Numbered from the stretch's first letter, positions 25,179 to 35,108 are shown. The stretch: DNA of 64,000 nucleotides from Arenibaculum pallidiluteum (GCF_017355985.1 NZ_JAFIQU010000001.1:248001-312000); one strand, 5' to 3'. Numbers and translations: made by a program. Notes: generated by a model from the letters alone, not told the origin.

Positions 25179-26678
25179 ATGCGCTTGCTGATCGTTGGAA
25201 CGCTGGAAGGCTACATCACCGAGGCCGGGCGCATCGCGCACCAGCGCGGCGCCAAGGTCTCCCACACGGACAGCATCGACCGGGCCCTCGAGGCGCTGCG
25301 CGGCGGCCGCGGGGCGGACCTGGTGATGATCGACGTGAAGTTCGACGTGGGGCGTCTCGTCGAGAGTCTGAAGGCTGAGCGCATCAGCACGCCGGTGGTG
25401 GCCTGCGGCATCGGCACCGACGCCCAGGCGGCGGTGCGCGCGATCCGGGCCGGAGCGAAGGAATACGTGCCCCTGCCGCCCGACGCCGAGCTGATCGCAG
25501 CCGTGCTGGAGGCCGTGGCGCAGGAGAGCCACGCCATCGTCAGCCGCGATCCCGCCATGGCCGACGCGCTGCGCATGGCCGACCAGATCGCCCCGTCCGA
25601 CGCCTCGGTCCTGATCGCCGGCGAGAACGGCACCGGCAAGGAGCTGATGGCCCGCCATATCCACCGCAGGAGCCGGCGCGCCGACCAGGTGTTCGTCGCC
25701 GTCAACTGCGCGGCCATCCCGGAGAACCTGCTGGAAAGCGAGCTGTTCGGCCACGAGAAGGGCGCCTTCACGGGCGCCGTCGCGCGCCGCATCGGCAAGT
25801 TCGAGGAGGCCAATGGCGGCACGCTGCTGCTGGACGAGATCAGCGAGATGGACATCCGCCTGCAGGCCAAGCTGCTGCGCGCCATCCAGGAGCGGGTGAT
25901 CGACCGCGTCGGCGGTACCAGCCCGGTCAAGGTGGACATCCGCATCCTCGCGACCTCGAACCGCAAGCTCGAGGAGGAGGTGCGCGCCGGCCGCTTCCGC
26001 GAGGACCTGTTCTTCCGCCTCAACGTGGTGACACTACGGCTGCCCTCGCTGCGCGAGCGTCCCGCCGACATCCCCGTCCTGGCGACCCATTTCGTGAAGA
26101 AGTACAGCGAGCTCAACGGGCTGCCGGAGAAGCCGATCGCGCCGGCCGCGCTCGACCTGCTGTCGCGCCATCACTGGAGCGGCAATGTGCGCGAGCTCGA
26201 GAACACCATGCACCGCGCCGTCCTGCTGGCGCGCGGCCCCGTGATCGAGCCGGACGCCGTGATCCTGACCAACGGCACCCGGGCCGAGCCGCCGGCGCCC
26301 CAGGCGCCCGCCTATCAGGCACCGGCCTATCAGGCGCCGGCGGGTTACGCCTCCGCCGCGGCATCCGCCAGGGCCTCGGCAGGGTACGCCGCCTATGCCG
26401 GCGGGGGACGCATCATGGCCCCGCCGCCGCCGGCAGCCGACCAGGCCGGCGCCGTGCCGGGCGCCGCGGTTGCGGCGCTGGTCGGCCGGACCATGGCCGA
26501 TGTCGAGCGCGACCTGATCCTCGAGACGCTGAACCACTGCCTCGGCAACCGGACCCACGCGGCGAACATCCTCGGGATCTCCATCCGGACGCTCCGCAAC
26601 AAGCTGCAGCAGTACCGCGACGAGGGTCTTCCGATCCCGCTGCCGGGCGGCGGCGAGCTGGACCGGGCCGCCCTGTGA
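25179..26678 (+). CDS. flbD: FlbD-type sigma-54-dependent transcriptional activator
   Basis: FlbD activates late flagellar genes from sigma-54 promoters and represses early ones in Caulobacter. The 499-residue product has a degenerate receiver domain (residues 1-110; Asp52 is present but the acidic pair is missing). An AAA+ domain follows with Walker A GENGTGKE (148-155), the sigma-54-contacting loop GAFTGA (195-200) and Walker B GGTLLLDE. Then come an Ala/Pro/Tyr-rich linker and a C-terminal Fis-type helix-turn-helix (NRTHAANILGISIRTLRNKL). Because the receiver is degenerate, control by a partner such as FliX rather than phosphorylation is likely. It sits between fliN and flhA. Confidence 0.93.
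   Translation: MRLLIVGTLEGYITEAGRIAHQRGAKVSHTDSIDRALEALRGGRGADLVMIDVKFDVGRLVESLKAERISTPVVACGIGTDAQAAVRAIRAGAKEYVPLPPDAELIAAVLEAVAQESHAIVSRDPAMADALRMADQIAPSDASVLIAGENGTGKELMARHIHRRSRRADQVFVAVNCAAIPENLLESELFGHEKGAFTGAVARRIGKFEEANGGTLLLDEISEMDIRLQAKLLRAIQERVIDRVGGTSPVKVDIRILATSNRKLEEEVRAGRFREDLFFRLNVVTLRLPSLRERPADIPVLATHFVKKYSELNGLPEKPIAPAALDLLSRHHWSGNVRELENTMHRAVLLARGPVIEPDAVILTNGTRAEPPAPQAPAYQAPAYQAPAGYASAAASARASAGYAAYAGGGRIMAPPPPAADQAGAVPGAAVAALVGRTMADVERDLILETLNHCLGNRTHAANILGISIRTLRNKLQQYRDEGLPIPLPGGGELDRAAL
26301..26345 (+). repeat. Three 15-base in-frame repeats in the flbD linker
   Basis: Three tandem imperfect 15-base units encode QAPAY-QAPAY-QAPAG in the linker between the AAA+ and DNA-binding domains of FlbD. 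Such units vary in number by slippage and should change only linker length. Confidence 0.75.
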
Positions 26679-26717
26679 CGGCGCGGCCAGGCATGGGGGT
26701 GACTCTGGAGGACAGCC

Positions 26718-28841
26718 GTGACTGACACCAGCAGCGCGCGCGCCGCGGGGCTGAACCCCGTCGGGATCCTGATGGCCGCGAAGGCCATCATGAGCCGCGG
26801 CGACGTCGCGCTGGCGCTCGGCATCGTGACGATCATCGTGATGATGATCATCCCGATGAACAAGATCCTGCTGGACCTGTTCCTGGCGGCCTCGGTCACC
26901 TTCTCCGTCATGATCCTCATGACGACGATGTTCATCCAGCGGCCGCTCGACTTCAGCTCGTTCCCGTCGATCCTGCTGATCTCGACGCTCCTCCGGCTGG
27001 CGCTGAACCTGTCGTCGACGCGGCTGATCCTGACGGACGGGCACAACGGCACGGATGCCGCCGGCCACGTCATCGAGGCCTTCGCGAGCTTCGTGATGGC
27101 CGGAGACTTCCTGATCGGTGTCGTCGTCTTCTCGATCCTGACCATGGTCAACTTCGTGGTCATCACGAAGGGCTCCGGCCGCATCGCCGAGGTCGCCGCC
27201 CGCTTCACCCTCGACGCCATGCCGGGCAAGCAGATGGCGATCGACGCCGACCTTTCCGCCGGCATGATCGACGAGGACGAGGCCCGCAGGCGGCGCAAGG
27301 ACCTCGAGGAGGAGAGCAAGTTCTTCGGCGCCATGGACGGCGCTTCGAAGTTCGTGCGCGGCGATGCCGTGGCCGGCCTGATCATCACCGTCATCAACGT
27401 GGTCGGCGGGATAGCGGTGGGCTACCTGCGCCACGGCCTGGGCGCGCTGGACGCCGCCGACATCTACGTGAAGCTGACCATCGGCGACGGGCTTGTCTCC
27501 CAGGTCCCGGCGCTGATCGTCTCGATCGCGGCCGGTATGCTCGTGTCGAAGGGCGGGGGCTCGGGATCGGCCGACCAGGCCGTCATCGGCCAGCTCACCG
27601 CCAGCCCTACGGCGCTCTGGATGACCAGCGGCATGCTCGGCTCGGTCGGGCTGTTCCTCGGGCTCTCAGGAATTCCCTTCGTGCTGCTCGGCGCCGCCGC
27701 GGGTGCCGCGGCCCACTACCTGCCGCGCCAGCGCGCGCGCAAGGAGGCCGAAGCCGTCGCGAGCGAGGCGCGCCAAATCGCGGCGCCGACCGCGCCCGTC
27801 GCGGAGGAGCCCATCGCCACTGCCCTTTCCATCGACCTGCTGCGGCTCGAACTCGGCTATGCGCTGCTGAGCCTGATCAACTCCGAGCAGCCCGGCGCCC
27901 GCATGACGGACCAGATCAAGGGTCTGCGGCGCCAGCTCGCCAGCGAGATCGGCTTCGTGATGCCGTCCGTGCGCATCCAGGACAATCTGCAGCTTCCGCC
28001 CAACACCTACGTGATCCGAATCAAGGAAATCGAGGCCGGCCGCGGCGACATCCGTCCCACCATGCTTCTGGTAATGGACCCCCGCGGCGAGCCGATCGGC
28101 CTGCCGGGCGAGCAGACGACGGAGCCGACCTTCGGCCTGCCCGCCATGTGGGTCGACGCAACCTACCGCGAGGAGGCGCTTTTCAAGGGGCTCACGGTGG
28201 TCGATCCCTCGACGGTGGTGGTTACCCACCTCACCGAGGTGATCAAGGACAACATGGCCGAGATGCTGTCCTATGCCGAGACCCAGAAGCTGCTGGACGA
28301 GCTCGACCGCGCGCACCAGAAGCTGGTGGCGGACGTCGTGCCTGCCCAGATCACGATCTCCGGGCTCCAGCGCGTCCTGCAGAACCTGCTGGCGGAACGC
28401 ATTTCCGTCCGCGACCTCCCCACCATCCTGGAGGGCGTGTCCGAGGCCTGCGGCTTTACGCGCAACATCACGAACATCACCGAGCACGTCCGTGGCCGGC
28501 TGGCGCGCCAGATCTCCGACGCCAACACCAACGAGGCCGGCGTCATCCCGCTGCTGCCGCTCTCTCCGGAATGGGAGCAGGCCTTCGCGGAGGCGCTGGT
28601 CGGCGAGAGCGAGGAGCGCCAGCTCTCCATGGCTCCGACACAGCTTCAGCAATTCATCACCACGGTGCGCCAGACTTTCGAGCGCCACGCCATGATGGGC
28701 GAGACCCCGGTCCTGCTAACCAGCCCCGGCATCCGCCCCTATGTGCGCTCCATCGTCGAGCGGTTCCGCCCGGCGACCGTGGTGATGTCGCAGAACGAGA
28801 TCCATTCCAAGGCCCGGATCCGGACCCTGGGACAGATCTGA
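26718..28841 (+). CDS. flhA: Flagellar export gate protein FlhA
   Basis: FlhA is the large membrane protein of the flagellar type III export gate; its cytoplasmic ring receives substrate-chaperone complexes. The 707-residue product has about eight transmembrane segments in the first half (starting VALALGIVTIIVMMIIPM), the FHIPEP-family signature EVAARFTLDAMPGKQMAIDA with DEDEARRRRKDLEEESKFF, and a C-terminal cytoplasmic domain (PAMWVDATYREEALFKGLTV). It begins at GTG with GGAGGA five bases upstream, 39 bases after flbD, and is followed by flhF. Confidence 0.97.
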   Translation: MTDTSSARAAGLNPVGILMAAKAIMSRGDVALALGIVTIIVMMIIPMNKILLDLFLAASVTFSVMILMTTMFIQRPLDFSSFPSILLISTLLRLALNLSSTRLILTDGHNGTDAAGHVIEAFASFVMAGDFLIGVVVFSILTMVNFVVITKGSGRIAEVAARFTLDAMPGKQMAIDADLSAGMIDEDEARRRRKDLEEESKFFGAMDGASKFVRGDAVAGLIITVINVVGGIAVGYLRHGLGALDAADIYVKLTIGDGLVSQVPALIVSIAAGMLVSKGGGSGSADQAVIGQLTASPTALWMTSGMLGSVGLFLGLSGIPFVLLGAAAGAAAHYLPRQRARKEAEAVASEARQIAAPTAPVAEEPIATALSIDLLRLELGYALLSLINSEQPGARMTDQIKGLRRQLASEIGFVMPSVRIQDNLQLPPNTYVIRIKEIEAGRGDIRPTMLLVMDPRGEPIGLPGEQTTEPTFGLPAMWVDATYREEALFKGLTVVDPSTVVVTHLTEVIKDNMAEMLSYAETQKLLDELDRAHQKLVADVVPAQITISGLQRVLQNLLAERISVRDLPTILEGVSEACGFTRNITNITEHVRGRLARQISDANTNEAGVIPLLPLSPEWEQAFAEALVGESEERQLSMAPTQLQQFITTVRQTFERHAMMGETPVLLTSPGIRPYVRSIVERFRPATVVMSQNEIHSKARIRTLGQI

Positions 28842-28872
28842 ACGGGAGAACGTGCGGTGAGAGGTCACTGAC

Positions 28873-29889
28873 GTGCGCTTGAAGAGCTTCCATGCGGCGA
28901 ACATGGCGGAAGCCATGCGTCTCGTCCGGACGGCGCTGGGCGACGACGCCATCATCGTCGCGACGCGCGAGGAGGAAGGCGGCGTTCGCGTCACCGCTGC
29001 AATCGACGAGGGCGCTCCCCCTGTCCCGCCGCCCGCCCCGGCGGCGCGCGCGGCGGCGGTCCAGGCGCCGCAGCCCCTGCGGCTGCCCGAGATCGATGTC
29101 ACGGACCAGGTGGCGGACGCGCTGCGCCGCCACGGCACGCCGGCGGCCGTCGCCGAGCACGTGCTGGAGCTCGCGGCACAGGTCGACACCGACGATGCAC
29201 AGCAGGCGCTGGGCGCCGCGCTGGAGCACCTCTTCACCTTTGCCCCGCTGCCCGAGGCGCGCTGCCCCCAGCCCCTGATGCTGGTCGGCCCCCCGGGCGC
29301 CGGAAAGACGTTGACCACAGCAAAGCTCGCGACCCGCGCTGCTCTGCGGGGGCGCAAGGTCGGCGTCGTGACGACCGACACCGCGCGCGCCGGCGGGGTC
29401 GACCAGCTCGCCGCCTTCACCCGCCTTCTCAAGGTCCAGCTCGTCGCGGTGGAGGACGCGCTGGCTCTCAGCGACGCGCTCACGGTGTTCCATGGTGTCG
29501 AGCAGGTGCTGGTCGACAGCGCCGGGCGCAATCCCTTCGATGCCGATGACATGGACGAGCTGGCCGAGCTCGTCCATGCCGGCGGGGTGGAACCCGTCCT
29601 TGTTCTTCCCGGCGGCGGCGACCCGGTCGAATCTGCCGAGATGGCGGCGGCCTTTGCCGGGCTCGGCGCCCGCCGCCTGGTGGTCACTCGCCTCGACATG
29701 ACGCGCCGCCTGGGCGGCCTCCTGGCCGTCGCACTCCATGCGGAGCTTGGTTTCTCCGAGGTCAGCATCACGCCCAAAGTCGCCGAAGGCTTGACACCGC
29801 TCGATCCGATGTCCTTGGCACGCCTCTTGCTCCCCAGTGCCCGAGCCGCCGCAGACCTACCCGCACAGCAAACGGGGACCTTCTCATGA
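28873..29889 (+). CDS. flhF: FlhF, SRP-type GTPase for polar flagellum placement
   Basis: FlhF places and initiates polar flagella by recruiting FliF. The 338-residue product has the typical start RLKSFHAANMAEAMRLVR, a short B region, and an SRP-type NG domain. P-loop GPPGAGKT lies at residues 139-146, then DTARAGGVDQLAAFTRLL, a G3 DSAGR and a G4 TRLD. The last keeps Asp but has Arg for the usual Lys. GTG is the start. It overlaps flhG by ATGA. The flhF-flhG pair predicts polar flagellation. Confidence 0.9.
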   Translation: MRLKSFHAANMAEAMRLVRTALGDDAIIVATREEEGGVRVTAAIDEGAPPVPPPAPAARAAAVQAPQPLRLPEIDVTDQVADALRRHGTPAAVAEHVLELAAQVDTDDAQQALGAALEHLFTFAPLPEARCPQPLMLVGPPGAGKTLTTAKLATRAALRGRKVGVVTTDTARAGGVDQLAAFTRLLKVQLVAVEDALALSDALTVFHGVEQVLVDSAGRNPFDADDMDELAELVHAGGVEPVLVLPGGGDPVESAEMAAAFAGLGARRLVVTRLDMTRRLGGLLAVALHAELGFSEVSITPKVAEGLTPLDPMSLARLLLPSARAAADLPAQQTGTFS

Positions 29890-30686
29890 CCGACCTGTCC
29901 ACCGCGCTTTCCAGCAACCTCATCCCGCTGCGGGCTCACAACGTCGTGGCCGTGGCCAGCGGTAAGGGCGGCGTCGGCAAGACCTGGCTCTCGATCACGC
30001 TGACCCACACCCTGGCGCGGCTCGGGCGGCGCTCCGTCCTGTTCGACGGCGATCTCGGCCTCGCGAACGTGGACATCCAGCTCGGCCTGACGCCCGACCA
30101 CGACCTCGGCGCCGTGATCGAGGGCGGGCTGCCCCTGGCCGCCGCGGCCGAGCGCTTCGACGAAGGCGGGTTCGACATCATCGCCGGCCGCTCGGGGTCG
30201 GGGAACCTCGCGAACTTGACCCCCGCGCGCCTGACGGAGCTTCGCCGCGACCTGCTGCAGCTCTCCCGCGAGTACGACGCCATGGTGATCGACCTGGGCG
30301 CCGGCGTCGACCGGACGGTCCGGCACCTCGCGGGAATCGCCGGGACGACGCTGGTCGTCACGACCGACGAGCCGACCTCGCTGACCGACGCCTATGCCTT
30401 CATCAAGGTGTCGCGGCAGTCGAACCCGAAGGCCGATCTGCGAGTCCTCGTCAACATGGCGGCCTCCACCCGCGAGGGCGAGCGGACCTACGGGACGATC
30501 CTGAAGGCCTGCCAGACCTTCCTCAAGTTCGCCCCGCCGCTGGCCGGCATCGTGCGGCGGGACCAGAAGGTTCGCGACGCCATCCGCGCGCAGACGCCGC
30601 TGCTGGTCCGCTCGCCTTCCGCCGACGCGGCGGCCGACGTCGCGGCTGTCGCCCGCGGGCTCTTCCGGTCGCCGGACCCGCGCTGA
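29886..30686 (+). CDS. flhG: FlhG (FleN/YlxH), MinD-like ATPase controlling flagellar number
   Basis: FlhG limits the number of flagella by antagonising FlhF. The 266-residue product is a MinD/ParA-type ATPase with the deviant Walker A GKGGVGKT (residues 26-33), switch region GDLGLANVDIQLGL, and DAMVIDLGAGVDRTVRHLAG. It starts within the flhF stop (ATGA overlap), so the two are translationally coupled, and is followed four bases later by the FliK-like gene. Confidence 0.93.
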   Translation: MTDLSTALSSNLIPLRAHNVVAVASGKGGVGKTWLSITLTHTLARLGRRSVLFDGDLGLANVDIQLGLTPDHDLGAVIEGGLPLAAAAERFDEGGFDIIAGRSGSGNLANLTPARLTELRRDLLQLSREYDAMVIDLGAGVDRTVRHLAGIAGTTLVVTTDEPTSLTDAYAFIKVSRQSNPKADLRVLVNMAASTREGERTYGTILKACQTFLKFAPPLAGIVRRDQKVRDAIRAQTPLLVRSPSADAAADVAAVARGLFRSPDPR

Positions 30687-30693
30687 GGACGGC

Positions 30694-32538
30694 TTGAGCG
30701 GCGTCGCCCCCACCACCGCACCGGCCCCGGGCGGCGCCGCCGGCGCCGGAACGGGATCGGTGGCGGGCGCGCCGGTGGCAGGCGCCGTCCAGACCGCCGG
30801 CGAAGCGGTGCTGGAGACGCTTCCCGCGAAGCTCCAGGTCCTCGAGCGCGCGGTGACCATCGGGGCGGCCGTCCTGGGGCCCGCCGAGGACGGCACGACG
30901 CGGCTGCGCACGCCGCTGGGCGAGGTGGCAATCCGCACGCCGACTGCCCTTCCGCCGGATCGGCACCTGATGCTGCAGATCGGCCCGGGCGAGCCGCCCA
31001 CGCGGGCGGTCCTGCTTCTCGTGGCTCCGCCGGCCGCGGGCCAGGGGCAGGCCGCCCAGCCCGGCAGCGCGCAGCCCCCCGTCACCGGCGTGCCGGCATC
31101 CGTGCCGTCCGGTCCTGCGTCCCCGTCCTGGAGCGCGCCGATGCCGCCCGGGGCCTTGCCCGACGACATCGCGGCCGAGATCGCCGCCGCGGCGCGCCCC
31201 GCCGCGCCCGGCACCACGCTGCCCGGGACCGTGCTGACGGTCCCCGCCCCCCCTGCCGCGCCGCGGCCGCCGCCATCCCAACCGGCCCTTGCACCGCCAA
31301 TCGCCACGCCGGCCGCCGCCGCCGCGGCCTACGGCATACCGACGCTGCCGGTGCAGGCCTGGCCGGCCCCGCCGTCGCAGGATGCCGCAGCGGCCGTGAT
31401 GTCCGCCGCGCCAAACGCGCCGCTGACGGCCGCCCCGGTCGCGGCGGCCTTGCCGGCAGCGCCTCAAGAAGCCCCCCAGGGCCTGCCGCCAGGCACTCCT
31501 TCCCCGGCTACGCCTCAGGGACCGCCCCAGGCGGCGGCACAGCCGGCAGTCCGGCCGATGCCGCAGGCCGATCTCCAGGCCGGCGCCGCACCGCTGCCCG
31601 CCTGGCTGCGCGCCGGGGTCCCCGTCGACATCCAGGTGCTGTCGCTGCCGGCCGCGCCGGGCATTCCGGACGGGCACGGGCTGCCAGCTCCGCCGGTCGG
31701 GACGGCGCTGTCCGGCACTGTCGCCTCTTCGGTTCCGGGCGGCCAGACGGTCGTGCTGACGGCGCAGGGCCCGGTGGCCGTCCAGACCCGGACGACCCTG
31801 CCGCCCGGCACCACCGTCGCGCTGGCGGCGGCCACGGCCGCGCCGGCGCCTGCCGCTTTCGATCCCATGCGCGGGCCGGACTGGCCGAACCTCAGGCGCG
31901 CCTTCGAGACCATCGCCCAGAACGACCCCGCCACCGCACGTGCCGTCGCGCTCCAGGTGCTGCCGCAGGTCGCGCCGCGCCTGGCGGCGACGCTGTCCCA
32001 CTCCATCCGCGCCGTGCGCGATGGCGATGCCCGCAGGTGGCTCGGCGAGCGTGGCGCCGCGGCTCTGCTGGCCGCCGGGGGCGAGAAGGAGATCAGCGGG
32101 CTCGAGGAGGACTTCGGCAGGCTCGCGCGGCAGGCCGCCGAGCCGCTGCCGGGCGACTGGCGGGCCCTCTCCCTGCCCTTCTCCGACGGCGCCGAGATCG
32201 GGCGCATCCAGCTCTTCCTGCGCAAGCCCGTCGACGAGGACGCCGAGGCGGACGAGCAGCGGTCCGGCCAGGGCGGCGCCCACCGCTTTCTTGTCGAGGT
32301 GGATCTCAGCCGGCTCGGGCCGCTTCAGCTCGACGGGCTGATCCGCGAGAAGCGCTTCGACCTGATCCTGCGCTCGCGCCAGCCGCTTCAGGCCGAGATC
32401 AGGCACGACATCCTGCGCATCTTCACCGAGACCGTCACGGCGATGGGGATGAGCGGCTCTGTCTCGTTCCAGCCCGGCGAAAGGAGCTGGGTCACGGTCC
32501 AGCCCGCGCCGCATCCGATCCGGGGCCTGCTGGCCTGA
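30694..32538 (+). CDS. Large Pro/Ala-rich protein with FliK-like C-terminal domain
   Basis: The 614-residue product starts at TTG (GAGGA four bases upstream, seven bases after the flhG stop). Residues about 130-300 are low-complexity Pro/Ala. The C-terminal 150 residues form a folded domain with HRFLVEVDLSRLGPLQLDGL, FDLILRSRQPLQAEIRHDIL and SGSVSFQPGERSW. This pattern, beta strands with an LG turn followed by a helix and VSF, resembles the FliK hook-length domain. The probable true fliK is at the window start, so this may be a second FliK-like export-control protein or an unrelated ruler. No membrane segment is visible. Confidence 0.6.
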   Translation: MSGVAPTTAPAPGGAAGAGTGSVAGAPVAGAVQTAGEAVLETLPAKLQVLERAVTIGAAVLGPAEDGTTRLRTPLGEVAIRTPTALPPDRHLMLQIGPGEPPTRAVLLLVAPPAAGQGQAAQPGSAQPPVTGVPASVPSGPASPSWSAPMPPGALPDDIAAEIAAAARPAAPGTTLPGTVLTVPAPPAAPRPPPSQPALAPPIATPAAAAAAYGIPTLPVQAWPAPPSQDAAAAVMSAAPNAPLTAAPVAAALPAAPQEAPQGLPPGTPSPATPQGPPQAAAQPAVRPMPQADLQAGAAPLPAWLRAGVPVDIQVLSLPAAPGIPDGHGLPAPPVGTALSGTVASSVPGGQTVVLTAQGPVAVQTRTTLPPGTTVALAAATAAPAPAAFDPMRGPDWPNLRRAFETIAQNDPATARAVALQVLPQVAPRLAATLSHSIRAVRDGDARRWLGERGAAALLAAGGEKEISGLEEDFGRLARQAAEPLPGDWRALSLPFSDGAEIGRIQLFLRKPVDEDAEADEQRSGQGGAHRFLVEVDLSRLGPLQLDGLIREKRFDLILRSRQPLQAEIRHDILRIFTETVTAMGMSGSVSFQPGERSWVTVQPAPHPIRGLLA

Positions 32539-32623
32539 ACAGGCCCAGCACGCTCCGGTGCTGCGGGACGCCCGCGCCGCGCCGCTGTTTCCGGAATCCC
32601 GAAACCGCTTCCGGAGGAACCGG

Positions 32624-33223
32624 ATGGGCATGATAGCCCGGATCGACGGCCCCGCGCCCGTCCTCGCCCGCCTCGCGGACCTGCTGCAGCTCGAACACGA
32701 CGCCCTGCCCGCCTATACGCTCGCGATCCATGCGCTGCGCGACCCCGATCGCCGCGAGGCTGCCCGCGCGTGGCGCGCGGATCACGAGCGCCACGCCGCG
32801 GAGCTGACGGCGCTGATCCGCGATCTCGGCGGTATCGCGGTGCCGCTGCCGCACCTGCCGACGGGGCTCTTCAAGCTCGCCGTGCAGGCGATCGGCGCGG
32901 CGGGCGGCGGAGATCGAGCCGTCCTGCTGGCCTTCAAGGCCAACGAGCTGCAGGCCCGGGAGAAGTACGCCCGGATGGCGGCGAGCGAGACGCTTCCCGA
33001 AGCCGCCGCGGTGCTGGAGCGCGCCGCGGCCGACGAGGCGCGGCACTATGCCTGGGCGGAGTCCGAGCTGGAGCGGCTCGGCGCGGGCTCGGGCACCCCG
33101 ATGGGCATCGCGAACAACGCGTTCGCTGCCTTCCACAGCGCGCTGGCGGACATGGTCGAAGGCGTGGGACGCGCCGGACTCGAGCTGATGCTGCGCGGCA
33201 TGCAGGGCACAATGCGGCGCTGA
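32624..33223 (+). CDS. Ferritin-like four-helix-bundle protein (DUF2383-like)
   Basis: The 199-residue product looks like a ferritin-like bundle: LLQLEHDALPAYTLAIHAL, then RADHERHAAELTALIRD, ANELQAREKYARMAASET and DEARHYAWAESELERLG. The repeated E-x2-H motifs (DHERH, DEARH) with intervening Glu residues would fit a di-iron site. GGAGGA lies five bases before the ATG. It is separated by 85 bases from the FliK-like gene and is convergent with fliJ. A role in flagellar function is not obvious; iron or oxygen-stress handling is more typical of the fold, and the di-iron site is inferred. Confidence 0.65.
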   Translation: MGMIARIDGPAPVLARLADLLQLEHDALPAYTLAIHALRDPDRREAARAWRADHERHAAELTALIRDLGGIAVPLPHLPTGLFKLAVQAIGAAGGGDRAVLLAFKANELQAREKYARMAASETLPEAAAVLERAAADEARHYAWAESELERLGAGSGTPMGIANNAFAAFHSALADMVEGVGRAGLELMLRGMQGTMRR

Positions 33224-33257
33224 GAACAGAAAGCCGCCGCGGGGACGGCAGGACCTC

Positions 33258-33689
33258 TCAAGGACCGGCGGTCTCGCGGCGGCGCCGCGCGAAGCCCGTG
33301 ACGGCGACCTCGTCGAGCATGGCTCCCTCGCGTCGGCGCAGGCGCTCGCGCTCGCGCCGGTCGCGCCCCTCCTGGGCGAGCTCGTAGCGCTTGAGCTCCT
33401 GGAAGGCGTCGGCCATCTCGTCGCGCGCGGCCTCGATCTGCCGGGCGACCTGCTCGATAGATTCCTCGAGGCGCCGCCGCCGCTCGATCGCGACCTTGGC
33501 ATAGGCGGCGTAGCCGTAGCCGACCTCCGCGGACTCTCGGGCCGCGGCCTGCTCGGCCAGCACCTCGTCCTCCAGGCGCTGCTTCTCCCCGGATAGGCGC
33601 TCGGCCAGGGCCTCCAGCTCCGCCAGGGCGCGCTGCTTCTCGTCGAGCTTCCACTTGTGGAGCCGGATCAGCGTCTTCAGTTCGCTCAT
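33258..33689 (-). CDS. fliJ: Flagellar export protein FliJ
   Basis: FliJ is a coiled-coil component of the export ATPase complex that fits in the FliI hexamer and interacts with FlhA. The 143-residue product begins [20 protein letters not shown], is helical and charged throughout, and has long heptad stretches ([20 protein letters not shown]). The ATG at 33689 overlaps the fliI stop by ATGA, which fixes this start over a slightly longer frame. Confidence 0.9.
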   Translation of the reverse strand: MSELKTLIRLHKWKLDEKQRALAELEALAERLSGEKQRLEDEVLAEQAAARESAEVGYGYAAYAKVAIERRRRLEESIEQVARQIEAARDEMADAFQELKRYELAQEGRDRRERERLRRREGAMLDEVAVTGFARRRRETAGP

Positions 33690-35023
33690 GAGGACCACGC
33701 CTCGCCCAGCACGTCCGCGAGCTGCCTGTAACCGGCGGCAAGGTCGGAGACGTCGCGCTTGTCCTGCCGCAGGAAGGCCTCGAGCGGCTCGTTGTAGTGG
33801 ATGGCCTCGTCCACGAGAGGGTCGCTGCCGCGCCGGTAGGCGCCCAGCCGGATCATCTCCGCCATGTCGTTATAGGCCGACATCAGGCGACGCGCCCGGT
33901 TGACTACGCGGTTCTCGTCCTTGGTGTTGCAGCCCGGCATGGTGCGCGAGACCGATCGCAGGATGTTGATCGCGGGATAGCGGCCGCGTTCGCCGATCGC
34001 GCGCTCCATCACGATGTGGCCGTCCAGGATGCCGCGCACGGCGTCGGCGACGGGCTCGTTGTGGTCATCGCCTTCCACCAGAACCGTGAAGATGGCCGAG
34101 ATGTCGCCGCGCCCAGGTGCGCCCGGGCCCGCGCGTTCGAGCAGCCGCGGCAGTTCGGCGAAGACGGTCGGGGGATAGCCCTTGGTCGTCGGAGGCTCGC
34201 CCGCCGACAGGCCGATCTCGCGCTGCGCCATGGCGAAGCGGGTCACGCTGTCCATCATGCACAGAACCTGCCGGCCGGTATCCCGGAAGTACTCGGCGAT
34301 CGAGAGCGTCATGTAGGCGGCCTGGCGGCGCATCAGCGGCGGCTCGTCGGAGGTCGCGACCACGACGACGGAACGCGCCATGCCCTCGGCGCCGAGATCC
34401 TCGGTGATGAACTCCTGCACCTCGCGGCCGCGCTCGCCGATCAGCCCGATCACCGAGACATCCGCCGAGGTGTTGCGGGCCAGCATCGACATCAGCACGG
34501 ACTTGCCGACGCCCGAGCCCGCGAAGATGCCCATGCGCTGTCCCTGGCACATGGAGAGGAAGGTGTTCAGCGCACGCACGCCAAGGTCGATCTTCGGCCC
34601 CACGCGCTTGCGCGAGTGGGCGGCCGGCGGCGCGTTGCGGATCGGAATGCCCAGCGTCCCGGTGACCAGCGGGCCCTTCCCGTCGATGGGTTCGCCCAAG
34701 GCGTTAACCACGCGACCCAGCCATGCATCATCAGGGTAGACTTCCGCCTGTCCCGGGGCCATTTCTGCCCGGCAGCCGAGGCCTACGCCGTCCAGCGAAC
34801 CCAGCGGCATCAGCAGGGCGCGGCCGGTCCGGAAACCGACGACCTCGCAGGGGACGCTGCGCTCGCCGCGCGCAATGACGTTGCACCGGTCGCCAATGGA
34901 GAGCCGCCGCTCGATGCCGGCAACCTCCACAAGAAGACCAAGAACCGCCGTGACACGCCCAAACCAGCGATAGTCCGGCAGTCGATCGATCTCGTTAACG
35001 AATTGGCTTTGCGAAGCGGCCAC
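33686..35023 (-). CDS. fliI: Flagellum-specific export ATPase FliI
   Basis: FliI is the ATPase of the flagellar type III export apparatus, homologous to F1 beta subunits. The 445-residue product has the nucleotide-binding core: P-loop AGSGVGKS (168-175), [34 protein letters not shown] and [20 protein letters not shown]. It starts at GTG without a clear Shine-Dalgarno. The gene is divergent from ctrA across about 200 bases and translationally coupled to fliJ. Confidence 0.96.
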   Translation of the reverse strand: MAASQSQFVNEIDRLPDYRWFGRVTAVLGLLVEVAGIERRLSIGDRCNVIARGERSVPCEVVGFRTGRALLMPLGSLDGVGLGCRAEMAPGQAEVYPDDAWLGRVVNALGEPIDGKGPLVTGTLGIPIRNAPPAAHSRKRVGPKIDLGVRALNTFLSMCQGQRMGIFAGSGVGKSVLMSMLARNTSADVSVIGLIGERGREVQEFITEDLGAEGMARSVVVVATSDEPPLMRRQAAYMTLSIAEYFRDTGRQVLCMMDSVTRFAMAQREIGLSAGEPPTTKGYPPTVFAELPRLLERAGPGAPGRGDISAIFTVLVEGDDHNEPVADAVRGILDGHIVMERAIGERGRYPAINILRSVSRTMPGCNTKDENRVVNRARRLMSAYNDMAEMIRLGAYRRGSDPLVDEAIHYNEPLEAFLRQDKRDVSDLAAGYRQLADVLGEAWSS

Positions 35024-35108
35024 GTCTGTGCTTATCTATTGGAATTAACCCTAACCGATCGCTACTACATTCGATCGGGTGGGTAACTTGATGATCCGGT
35101 CCGAGTGA

